5,715 nucleotides of DNA from Candidatus Hydrogenedentota bacterium (lineage in GTDB: Bacteria > Hydrogenedentota > Hydrogenedentia > Hydrogenedentales > SLHB01): NCBI GenBank assembly GCA_003552485.1, contig PUMX01000403.1:1-5715 (forward strand), read 5' to 3'. Position 1 is the stretch's first letter; each line of letters begins with the position of its first letter. Shown here one piece after another: positions 1 to 5,149 of this stretch. The translations under genes were made by a program, and so were the position numbers. The notes beneath the pieces were generated by a model that searched no databases, was not told the origin of the DNA, and saw only the letters and a list, made by a program, of their open reading frames with translations.

Positions 1-70
1 GACAAGCGGCGGCCACCAGCGCAGCCGCAATGGCGACGATCATATGTTTGCACAGTCGTAAGATAGTCAT
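1..70 (-). CDS. N-terminus of an exported protein or lipoprotein (partial)
   Basis: On the minus strand an ATG at 70-68 opens 23 codons that run off the left edge. The translation starts MTILRLCKHM and continues IVAIAAALVAAAC. This is a classic signal-peptide layout: a short basic n-region (R5, K8, H9), a hydrophobic Ala/Val/Ile core, and a cysteine at residue 23 preceded by V-A-A-A. That cysteine could be a lipoprotein lipidation site, although the usual Leu at -3 is replaced by Ala. A second ATG at 43-41 could also be the start. Neither has a visible Shine-Dalgarno sequence. A TACAAT hexamer (minus strand, 84-79) lies only about nine bases before the upstream ATG, so a leaderless or nearly leaderless transcript is possible. 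The gene is divergent from the NagB-like gene. Function cannot be told from 23 residues, and a chance open stretch is not excluded. Confidence 0.45.
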   Translation of the reverse strand, partial: MTILRLCKHMIVAIAAALVAAAC

Positions 71-333
71 AAGCGCAGATTGTAACAACTGAGGGCTACC
101 GAATCGAGTGAAACGCCGCCCCCTCAAATCGCCGTTGACAGTCATGTGAACAATATGATAGAAGCCAATCCTCATGCGGGCCGTTTCACACAACGTGAGA
201 AGCAGGTTGTGGACCAGCGCCTGGCCCATTATACATGGGATTGTTTCGCCTCGCCGGACATCTTCATTTCCGAGACATCCAAAGTCACAGAAGCGGCGTC
301 TGCGGTATTTTACACAGGGGAGGATGTAGTGAC
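71..333. other. Divergent spacer and leader of the NagB-like gene
   Basis: This spacer lies between the left-edge minus-strand gene and the NagB-like gene. It should carry promoters for both. The visible candidates are TACAAT on the minus strand (84-79) and TTGACA on the plus strand (135-140). The reading frame beginning GTG at 146 stays open through the spacer and overlaps the NagB-like start by about 109 bases. Its first 62 codons look moderately protein-like, but it has no Shine-Dalgarno sequence, I recognise no family, and past position 334 it becomes an arginine-rich shadow of the real gene. I therefore do not call it. Just before the GTG start of the NagB-like gene, a start-stop pair ATG-TAG (324-329) directly abuts the Shine-Dalgarno sequence. 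Confidence 0.5.
135..162 (+). promoter_or_regulatory. Possible sigma70-type promoter for the NagB-like gene
   Basis: A perfect -35 hexamer TTGACA (135-140) is followed after 16 bases by GATAGA (157-162), which matches the -10 consensus at only three positions. A better -10 match, TATGAT at 154-159, would leave a spacer of only 13 bases. If it is used, the mRNA leader would be about 165 bases. The -35 match is good and the -10 match is weak, so this is a tentative call. Confidence 0.25.
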
Positions 334-1071
334 GTGGATATCAACGTGTTTGACAGCAAACAAGAGATGGGTAAGGCGGCGGCGGAATGCGCCGCGTCGG
401 CATTGCGGGAGTGCTTGGCGGAAAAAGGCCATGCAAATCTGATTGTGGCGACCGGCGCGAGCCAGTTTGAAATGCTCGAACATCTCGTCAACGCGCCTGA
501 TCTGCAGTGGGGACAGGTAAATATTTTTCACCTCGACGAATACATCGGGATGGATGACTCGCATCCCGCGAGTTTTTGCCGGTACCTTAAGGAACGGTTT
601 GAGGCCAAGTTGCCTGAACCGCCCGCCGCTTTCCATTATGTCAATGGCATGGCCGCGGATCCCAAGGAAGAATGCCGCCGCCTCGGCGAAATTATCACAA
701 GGCATCCAATCGACGTGGCGTGCATCGGTATAGGGGAGAATGGTCATCTTGGATTCAATGATCCGCCCGCCGATTTTGAGACCGAGGACCCCTTTATTGT
801 TGTGGAACTCGACGAGACCTGCCGAAAGCAACAGATGAAGGAGGGATGGTTTGATTCCCTCGACGATGTCCCGACGCGCGCGATATCGATGAGCGTCCAG
901 CAGATAATGAAGAGCAAGCTGCTTGTCGTTACGTGTCCGGACCGGCGCAAGGCGGAGGCTGTTCGGGATACTGTTAAAGGCGAGGTCACCAATATGTGCC
1001 CGGCGTCAAAGCTGCAGGAGCATCCCAAATGCCAGCTTTTCCTAGATAACGAGGCGGCTTCGCTCTTGTAG
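334..1071 (+). CDS. nagB: Glucosamine-6-phosphate deaminase/isomerase family protein (NagB-like)
   Basis: This 245-residue protein belongs to the NagB/6-phosphogluconolactonase superfamily. NagB converts glucosamine-6-phosphate to fructose-6-phosphate plus ammonia in the cytoplasm, the last amino-sugar step before glycolysis. The family features seen are the N-terminal IVATGASQF sugar-phosphate loop (about 37-45), LDEY with D68 (the E. coli Asp72 proton-transfer position), GIGENGHLGFNDP (132-144) with H138 (His143), and a C-terminal DNEAASLL. N136 replaces E. coli Asp141, as in Gram-positive NagBs, and D143 replaces Glu148. I chose the GTG at 334 because AGGGGAGG (316-323) sits 10 bases upstream and the protein then begins with the family-like MDINVFDSKQEMGKAA. 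An ATG at 235 in the same frame would add 33 unrelated residues. It converges on the isomerase gene. The active-site differences leave the exact substrate open: deaminase proper or a related sugar-phosphate isomerase. Family membership is very secure. Confidence 0.9.
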   Translation: MDINVFDSKQEMGKAAAECAASALRECLAEKGHANLIVATGASQFEMLEHLVNAPDLQWGQVNIFHLDEYIGMDDSHPASFCRYLKERFEAKLPEPPAAFHYVNGMAADPKEECRRLGEIITRHPIDVACIGIGENGHLGFNDPPADFETEDPFIVVELDETCRKQQMKEGWFDSLDDVPTRAISMSVQQIMKSKLLVVTCPDRRKAEAVRDTVKGEVTNMCPASKLQEHPKCQLFLDNEAASLL

Positions 1072-1128
1072 TCGGGCTCGCCGATAAGATTGGGTAGGGC
1101 GGCGCTGTCTTCCTAAATAACGCGGCGG
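1039..1128 (+). repeat. Imperfect 19-bp direct repeat spanning the NagB-like stop codon
   Basis: The 19 bases at 1039-1057 recur at 1110-1128 with 17 identities; the shared core is TTCCTA-n-ATAACG-n-GGCGG. The first copy lies inside the last codons of the NagB-like gene (FLDNEAA) and the second lies in the intergenic gap, 71 bases downstream. Flanks do not match. It could be the trace of a small duplication of the gene's 3' end or chance similarity. The second copy overlaps the left arm of the convergent hairpin. Confidence 0.35.
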
Positions 1129-1175
1129 GGCGCGTCCCGGCATATTCGTTTTGATGGCGCCAGGATGCGCCCCGC
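1125..1175. terminator. Long imperfect hairpin between convergent genes, probable bidirectional terminator or REP-like palindrome
   Basis: Arms 1125-1141 and 1159-1175 pair over 17 positions: 15 Watson-Crick pairs, one G-U wobble (1134/1166) and one C-A mismatch (1138/1162), around a 17-base loop. The outer nine pairs (GCGGGGCGC with GCGCCCCGC) are perfect. By symmetry either strand's RNA folds about equally well. It lies 54 bases after the NagB-like stop and 24 bases after the isomerase stop, the right place to end both transcripts. There is no real U-tract: the plus side runs into ACGTAAG and the minus side into CGCGTTATTTAGG, only mildly T-rich. It may therefore act as an mRNA 3'-end stabiliser or be a dispersed REP-type repeat rather than a classical intrinsic terminator. 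Confidence 0.5.
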
Positions 1176-1198
1176 ACGTAAGCTCTAGAAGCTGTAGG

Positions 1199-2305
1199 CT
1201 AGAAGACCCCTTCGGGCATGGCTGGCGCTTCGGGCGCCGCCGGCGGCTCTTCCACGTCCATCTCGTCCAAGTCGATGTGAATTTCGATGTCGGCTTCTTC
1301 CCGCGCGGCTTCGACACGTTCCTGGAGCTTCTGCTGCCTCATGCTCATCAGGAGTTGTTCTTCGATGTCATCCAATTCCGCCGTGCCGCCTTCTTGCTTG
1401 TCCAGCACGGTCAGGATGTGCCAGCCGAAGTCCGAAAGGAAAGGCTCCGAAACCTCGCCAATTTCTCCTTCGAACGCTCGCTCGTCGAATTCCGGGACCA
1501 TCATGCCTCGCGTAACGCCTTCGTACACGCCGCCTTCTTCAGCTGAACCGGGATCCTGGGACACGTCGCGCGCGACGTCACCGAAATCTTCACCCTCTTC
1601 GACGATACGGCGCCTTGCTTCTTCGATTTCTTCGCGGGCCGCCTCGACTTCGTCCTCACCGTCAGTCTGGATAAGAATGTGGGCGACGTCGACCTCTTCG
1701 CCACGTTCGAGTTGCCCCTCGTCAACGAGTTCCTCATACCGTTCCTGCATCTCGTCCGCGCTGATCTCAATCTGCTCGAGGTATTGCTGAACTTGAACGT
1801 CAAATCGAAGATCCTCACGCAATTCGTCGATGGTCATGCCTTGCATTGCGAGGATCTGATCCAGAAAGTCGGGGGAGGGCAGTTGCTCACGCAGCTCATC
1901 AAGCCGGGCTTCGACGTCTTCATCGCTGACCGTGACGCCAGCCTCTTCGACCATAGCTTCGAGCACCTTTCGGCCGATAAGCAGGTCGAGAACATCGCTG
2001 GGGCTCGCGGTCTGCCCTTGCATCTGCATGGCTTGCGCGAACTGCTGGAACATGGATTCAAACTCCTCGCCCGCAATGGGTTCGCCGTCGACCGTCGCGA
2101 CGACATCCGGCACATCCGGCAGTGATGGAGGCGCTGGGGCGGGCATCTGCTGCTGCGGCGCTCCTTGAGGCGGCGCCGGTGGAGGGGCGCCCTCAGGCGG
2201 CGCGGGAGGGGGGGCGTCTACTTGAGCGCCTGCTGGCGCCGACCAGGCTATGGCGGCGGCCAAGAGCACGGCGATAGTGACAAGACACGATTTGGCTGTT
2301 TGCAT
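1199..2305 (-). CDS. Exported parvulin-type peptidyl-prolyl cis-trans isomerase (SurA/PpiC/PrsA-like)
   Basis: This 368-residue secreted folding catalyst or chaperone would act in the periplasm or at the cell surface. An N-terminal signal peptide (K5, hydrophobic 8-20, APAGAQ around 23-28, probable cleavage after A27) is followed by a Pro/Ala/Gln-rich linker (about 30-68). Next comes a SurA_N-like helical domain (about 69-195) with VATVDGEPI and long Glu-rich helices, then a parvulin domain (about 203-303) with AHILI (H209), SAEEGGVYEG, MVPEFDERAF and FGWHIL (H296). The C-terminus is a charged helix and an acidic, proline-containing tail. I chose the ATG at 2305 because AAGGAGT (2317-2311) precedes it by five bases and the signal peptide starts there; the frame is open further upstream (to 2722) only through overlap with the oxidoreductase gene. 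That upstream gene is 130 bases away in the same direction, so co-transcription is possible. The substrate proteins are unknown. Confidence 0.9.
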   Translation of the reverse strand: MQTAKSCLVTIAVLLAAAIAWSAPAGAQVDAPPPAPPEGAPPPAPPQGAPQQQMPAPAPPSLPDVPDVVATVDGEPIAGEEFESMFQQFAQAMQMQGQTASPSDVLDLLIGRKVLEAMVEEAGVTVSDEDVEARLDELREQLPSPDFLDQILAMQGMTIDELREDLRFDVQVQQYLEQIEISADEMQERYEELVDEGQLERGEEVDVAHILIQTDGEDEVEAAREEIEEARRRIVEEGEDFGDVARDVSQDPGSAEEGGVYEGVTRGMMVPEFDERAFEGEIGEVSEPFLSDFGWHILTVLDKQEGGTAELDDIEEQLLMSMRQQKLQERVEAAREEADIEIHIDLDEMDVEEPPAAPEAPAMPEGVF

Positions 2306-2310
2306 TTGAC

Positions 2311-2332
2311 ACTCCTTGCTGGCTGCGCCAGC
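2311..2332 (-). promoter_or_regulatory. Shine-Dalgarno of the isomerase gene with an abutting 6-bp hairpin
   Basis: On the minus strand a perfect stem GCTGGC/GCCAGC with the three-base loop GCA (2332-2318) is followed immediately by the Shine-Dalgarno AAGGAGT (2317-2311) and, five bases later, the ATG. The hairpin ends exactly where the ribosome site begins. It leaves the site itself unpaired, so it could help keep the site open or serve as a contact point. The Shine-Dalgarno decides the start codon; any regulatory role for the stem is inference. Confidence 0.45.
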
Positions 2333-2435
2333 GCTAAACACGCTATTTGCTGCGTGGGGATCGATTAGCCCACTACAGTACGACAACACCCACATGGTAA
2401 CAGATGCCCTACACAATTCCGCAAATCGGCGAAGT

Positions 2436-3491
2436 CTATACCCCCAGATAGACGGGCTCGCCGGTCTTTGCTGATTGGTAAATCGCCTCAATAAGCGCCA
2501 CGGCGTGCCGTCCCTCGCGGCCGTCAATGCCTGGCTTGCGGTCTTCTTGAATGGCCTGCACGAAGTCTTTGATTTGCCGCAGATGTCCCTCATGCTTGAG
2601 TCCGCTAATGGGATCGGCGGCGCCGGTGCCGAAGTCGCCTTCAGCTTGCAACGCCTTCTGGATCTCGGCGTCTTCTTGTCTTTCTTCTTCAAATTGCCAA
2701 AATCGAAGGTTGCCGTCTTCAATCACTGTGCTGCCAGTTGTCCCGTGGACTTCGACGCGCGCGGGATGGCCCGGCCAAATGGCCGTGCTGCCTTCGATTA
2801 CGCCCATAGCGCCATTTTCGAACTCGAGCATCGCACAGGCAAGATCCTCGACTTCGAGCCCCGAGTGAGCGACGAGGGCGGTTTGAGCGACTACCTTCTT
2901 GACTGGCCCCATGAACGAGAACAACAAGTCGATCTGATGAACGCCCTGGTTCATGAGCACGCCGCCGCCATCCAGTTTCCATGTGCCGCGCCAAGCCCCG
3001 CTATCATAATATGCTTGGCTACGATACCATTTGATGTAGGCATCGCCGAGCACGAGTTTGCCGAACCGGCCCTCGTCAAGCGCTTCGCGAACCCGCAGAG
3101 CGCCTTGGGAAAAACGAAACTGAAAGATGCAACCCAGCTTGACGCCCGCGTTATCCGTGGCGGCGATCAAGCGGTCGATCCGCTGGGTGTTCACTTCGAG
3201 AGGCTTCTCCGATAGGATGTGCTTGCCCGCTTCTGCGCATTCTTCGCCGAACTCAGCTCGCATCCCGCTGGGAACACACAGGCTTACGGCATGGATGTCG
3301 TCGCGTTGCAACATCTCGCGGTAGTCCGTGTAGGCATGCGCTCCGTGCTGGGTTGCCAGTTTCTGAGCGTTCTCCTCTACCACGTCCGACACCGCCACGA
3401 GTTTGGCGCCGTCGATTTCCGAAATGCTTTGAGCATGAACCGGCGCAATGTTACCGCACCCGATAATTCCAAAACCGACTGTCATCGACAT
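2436..3491 (-). CDS. Gfo/Idh/MocA-family NAD(P)-dependent sugar oxidoreductase
   Basis: This 351-residue cytoplasmic dehydrogenase has the usual two-domain plan. The N-terminal Rossmann fold shows a dinucleotide-binding GIIGCGNIAPVHA (8-20), an acidic turn SDVVEE (35-40) consistent with NAD, and the signature SEKPLEV with E95-K96-P97. The C-terminal substrate domain includes WYRSQAYYDSGAWRGTW (155-171) and GGGVLMNQGVHQIDLL (175-190), with the conserved catalytic-type H185. The WRGTW plus GGG-MNQG-H-ID pattern resembles the WlbA/WbpB UDP-N-acetylglucosaminuronate 3-dehydrogenase branch and many uncharacterised homologues in planctomycete-like genomes, so the substrate is undetermined. The start at 3491 is supported by TAGGAGGG (3506-3499) seven bases upstream; a second ATG two codons later (3485) is possible. 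Length is normal for the family and there is no frameshift. It precedes the isomerase gene in the same direction and is divergent from queG. Confidence 0.9.
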   Translation of the reverse strand: MSMTVGFGIIGCGNIAPVHAQSISEIDGAKLVAVSDVVEENAQKLATQHGAHAYTDYREMLQRDDIHAVSLCVPSGMRAEFGEECAEAGKHILSEKPLEVNTQRIDRLIAATDNAGVKLGCIFQFRFSQGALRVREALDEGRFGKLVLGDAYIKWYRSQAYYDSGAWRGTWKLDGGGVLMNQGVHQIDLLFSFMGPVKKVVAQTALVAHSGLEVEDLACAMLEFENGAMGVIEGSTAIWPGHPARVEVHGTTGSTVIEDGNLRFWQFEEERQEDAEIQKALQAEGDFGTGAADPISGLKHEGHLRQIKDFVQAIQEDRKPGIDGREGRHAVALIEAIYQSAKTGEPVYLGV

Positions 3492-3810
3492 ATCCTGGCC
3501 CTCCTAACTGTTATTCACCGCGCAAACGGATGGTTGAATTCTATTGCTTATACGTGAAACGAGGCATTGCGTGTGCGCCAGCCCTAATTGATTCGTGCCG
3601 TACTTCCCGTCTGCACCCGTTGATTCAGACAGCTGATTGTGGGACGCACACCCATTGCGAGCCGGTTTGCAACGATCGTGCGAGCGCTGCAGAATGAAAG
3701 CAACTGGGAATGGATTACTATACCGGCCATGACTGGGCGATTCCAAACTTAACCAAGCGGGAACATCTGACGGGTTCGAAATCGATCCGACAAGAGGTCA
3801 TACACGGTGA
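3492..3810. other. Divergent spacer between the oxidoreductase gene and queG
   Basis: This 319-base spacer must drive both flanking genes. I see the oxidoreductase Shine-Dalgarno (3499-3506) but no convincing -35/-10 pair on either strand. AT-richer patches that could hold -10 elements are near 3537-3556 (minus strand TAGAAT and TATAAG) and 3713-3724 (plus strand TACTAT/TATACC). A 7-bp inverted repeat, GTGTGCG (3571-3577) with CGCACAC (3645-3651), and a direct repeat CATTGCG (3565, 3653) are spaced widely enough to be chance. A plus-strand frame from about 3624 to the TAA at 3750-3752 reads as a plausible but unrecognised peptide of about 40 residues. Confidence 0.5.
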
Positions 3811-4854
3811 ATGCACGGTTTGGGTTTGAACAGACACATGGGTAAGCCAATCGAGAATGCGGATGAGCACCGCTCCGCGGCCGTGAAGGAGCGGGCGGCG
3901 GCGCTGGGCTTTGACGCGTGTGGGATAGCGGCGGCGACTGACGCCGATCCCTGCGACCGGCTCGGCGATTGGCTGCGGCGCGGTTTTCACGCGGATATGC
4001 AGTGGATGGAGACGACCCGCCAAATTCGTCAAGATGTTCAACGTAAGCTGCCTGGCGCCCGATCGGTCGTGGTTGTGGCCCGCAATTACTTTCGCGCAGC
4101 GCCAAAGGAAGCAGAAAACCAGGACCGCCAGACGGCCCGTCCCGATCCAGAGCCCCGCGGCAAGGTGGCGCGCTACGCTTGGGGGCGGGATTATCACCGC
4201 GTCCTGCGCCGGCCGCTTCAAGAACTGGCCCGGTACATCGAAAGTCTGGAACAGCAAGTGACCACTTACGCGTCTATTGATAGCGGCCCGGTGATGGAGC
4301 GCACATGGGCCGAACGCGCCGGTGTGGGTTGGGTGGGAAAGAACAGCCTCATTCTTAGAAAAGAAGGCGGGTCATGGTTTGTGCTTGCTACAGTGCTTAC
4401 GACGCTTCCATTGGCGCCAGACGCGCCGGTTCCCGATCACTGTGGAACGTGTGCTTTGTGCATGCAAGCTTGTCCGACGGGCGCGATAACCGAACCCAAG
4501 GTTGTGGACGCGAACCGATGTCTATCATATCTAACGATCGAACGCCGGGGCGCGATTGCTTCGAAGCATCATGAGGCCATGGGTAATTGGGTGTTTGGTT
4601 GCGACATCTGCCAAGAGGTGTGTCCGTGGAACCGGCGTGCGCTCCTGACCGATGAGGCCGATTTTGCGCCCCGCGCGGGCCACGCGGCGCCAGACCTTCA
4701 AGAGTTGCTGCGAATGAGCGAAGACGCATTCAGACAACGCTTCGCGGGATCGGCGCTAATGCGCGCGAAACACGCCGGGCTAGTCCGTAATAGCCGCATC
4801 GCGTTGGATAACTGGTTAAAGGAACAGTCTTCGAGGCGCCATAGCGGCGGCTGA
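3811..4854 (+). CDS. queG: Epoxyqueuosine reductase QueG
   Basis: QueG is a cytoplasmic, cobalamin-dependent iron-sulfur enzyme that reduces epoxyqueuosine to queuosine at position 34 of GUN-anticodon tRNAs, the last step of queuosine synthesis. The 347 residues show the family pattern: LGFDACGIA near 32-40, LGDWLRRGFHADMQWM (51-66), the active-site segment IDSGPVMERTWAERAGVGWVGKN (from 156) with the catalytic-type D157, and two 4Fe-4S cysteine sets, C211-x2-C214-x2-C217-x3-C221-P and C264-x2-C267-x3-C271-P, with C237 between them in NRCLSYLTIERRG. The C-terminus ends just after the LVRNSRIALDNW helix, so the HEAT-repeat extension of some QueGs is absent. The ATG at 3811 directly follows an in-frame TGA; AAGAGG (3792-3797) lies 13 bases upstream, rather far. 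An ATG at 3838 would remove nine non-conserved residues and is a fair alternative. No other queuosine gene is in the window. Confidence 0.95.
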   Translation: MHGLGLNRHMGKPIENADEHRSAAVKERAAALGFDACGIAAATDADPCDRLGDWLRRGFHADMQWMETTRQIRQDVQRKLPGARSVVVVARNYFRAAPKEAENQDRQTARPDPEPRGKVARYAWGRDYHRVLRRPLQELARYIESLEQQVTTYASIDSGPVMERTWAERAGVGWVGKNSLILRKEGGSWFVLATVLTTLPLAPDAPVPDHCGTCALCMQACPTGAITEPKVVDANRCLSYLTIERRGAIASKHHEAMGNWVFGCDICQEVCPWNRRALLTDEADFAPRAGHAAPDLQELLRMSEDAFRQRFAGSALMRAKHAGLVRNSRIALDNWLKEQSSRRHSGG

Positions 4855-5149
4855 CGTGTTCTGCGTTGTGATTCCATGAACGAGAGCGTCACGGTGGAAA
4901 GCGCCGTTTCGCGGCGGTTAGATCGCGCTTTGCTCGGGCGACATACGAAACCGCGCGGAGACATCGGGCGGCGCTGTCATGGAATAAGAGTTTATCATAG
5001 CATGTTAGGCGTTATGAGGGGCTGGGGACAGCGTTTACGCGGCGGCAAGTCTACTACTTGTTCGTGATAGTAAGTAGTTCTTATGCCGCGGAACGGGCGG
5101 GTTCCGCCCCAACTAGTTGAAGATACGACGAGAAGAAGGAGATACCACC
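4855..5149. other. Spacer between queG and sodA, containing the sodA leader
   Basis: No gene is called here. A frame from ATG 4876 to 5067 gives an arginine-rich 63-residue peptide without a Shine-Dalgarno sequence and is rejected. A small GC hairpin, CGCCG-TTTCG-CGGCG (4902-4916), lies 48 bases after the queG stop, but no U-run follows, so it is at best a weak terminator. The right half (5042-5109) is rich in overlapping inverted repeats and is listed separately. A weak promoter candidate for sodA is TTGTTC (5058-5063) with TTATGC or TATGCC (5081-5087), lying inside that structured block. An 8-bp palindrome AACTAGTT (5111-5118) follows the hairpins. Confidence 0.5.
5042..5109 (+). promoter_or_regulatory. 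Overlapping alternative hairpins in the sodA leader
   Basis: Three stems share bases. Stem A pairs GCGGCA (5042-5047) with TGCCGC (5084-5089), and inside it ACTACTT (5053-5059) with AAGTAGT (5072-5078). Stem B pairs GCGGAAC (5088-5094) with GTTCCGC (5101-5107) around a six-base loop. Stem C pairs GGGCGG (5095-5100) with CCGCCC (5104-5109) around GTT. A and B compete for 5088-5089, while B and C compete for 5101-5107, so A with C, or B alone, are the compatible states. The block ends 26 bases before the sodA Shine-Dalgarno. No U-run follows, so simple intrinsic attenuation is unlikely. It may be a regulatory leader, an operator region or a REP-like remnant; the pairing is directly visible, the function is not. 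Confidence 0.35.

Noticed and set aside
235..333. ATG at 235 as the start of the NagB-like protein
   Set aside because: The extra 33 residues do not resemble NagB N-termini, while GTG 334 has a strong Shine-Dalgarno sequence and gives the expected N-terminus.
146..442. 98-codon frame from GTG 146 overlapping the NagB-like start
   Set aside because: No Shine-Dalgarno sequence and no recognisable family. The downstream third is an arginine-rich out-of-frame reading of the NagB-like gene. The first 62 codons remain ambiguous.
2306..2722. N-terminal extension of the isomerase by 139 residues
   Set aside because: The frame is open only because it overlaps the oxidoreductase gene. The signal peptide and Shine-Dalgarno sequence fix the start at 2305.
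2475..3215. 246-codon plus-strand frame opposite the oxidoreductase gene
   Set aside because: No family features, and it lies opposite a gene with clear Rossmann, EKP and catalytic motifs.
3745..3795. tRNA-like fragments (GGGTTCGAAATC T-loop-like, TTAACCAAGCGGGA D-arm-like)
   Set aside because: The T-stem does not pair, the two arms are only about 20 bases apart, and there is no acceptor stem or anticodon arm.
4902..4916. Small GC hairpin as the queG terminator
   Set aside because: Only five base pairs and no U-run afterwards; too weak to call as a separate terminator.
4876..5067. 63-codon frame between queG and sodA
   Set aside because: No Shine-Dalgarno sequence, arginine-rich composition typical of chance frames in GC-rich DNA, and overlap with the structured sodA leader.
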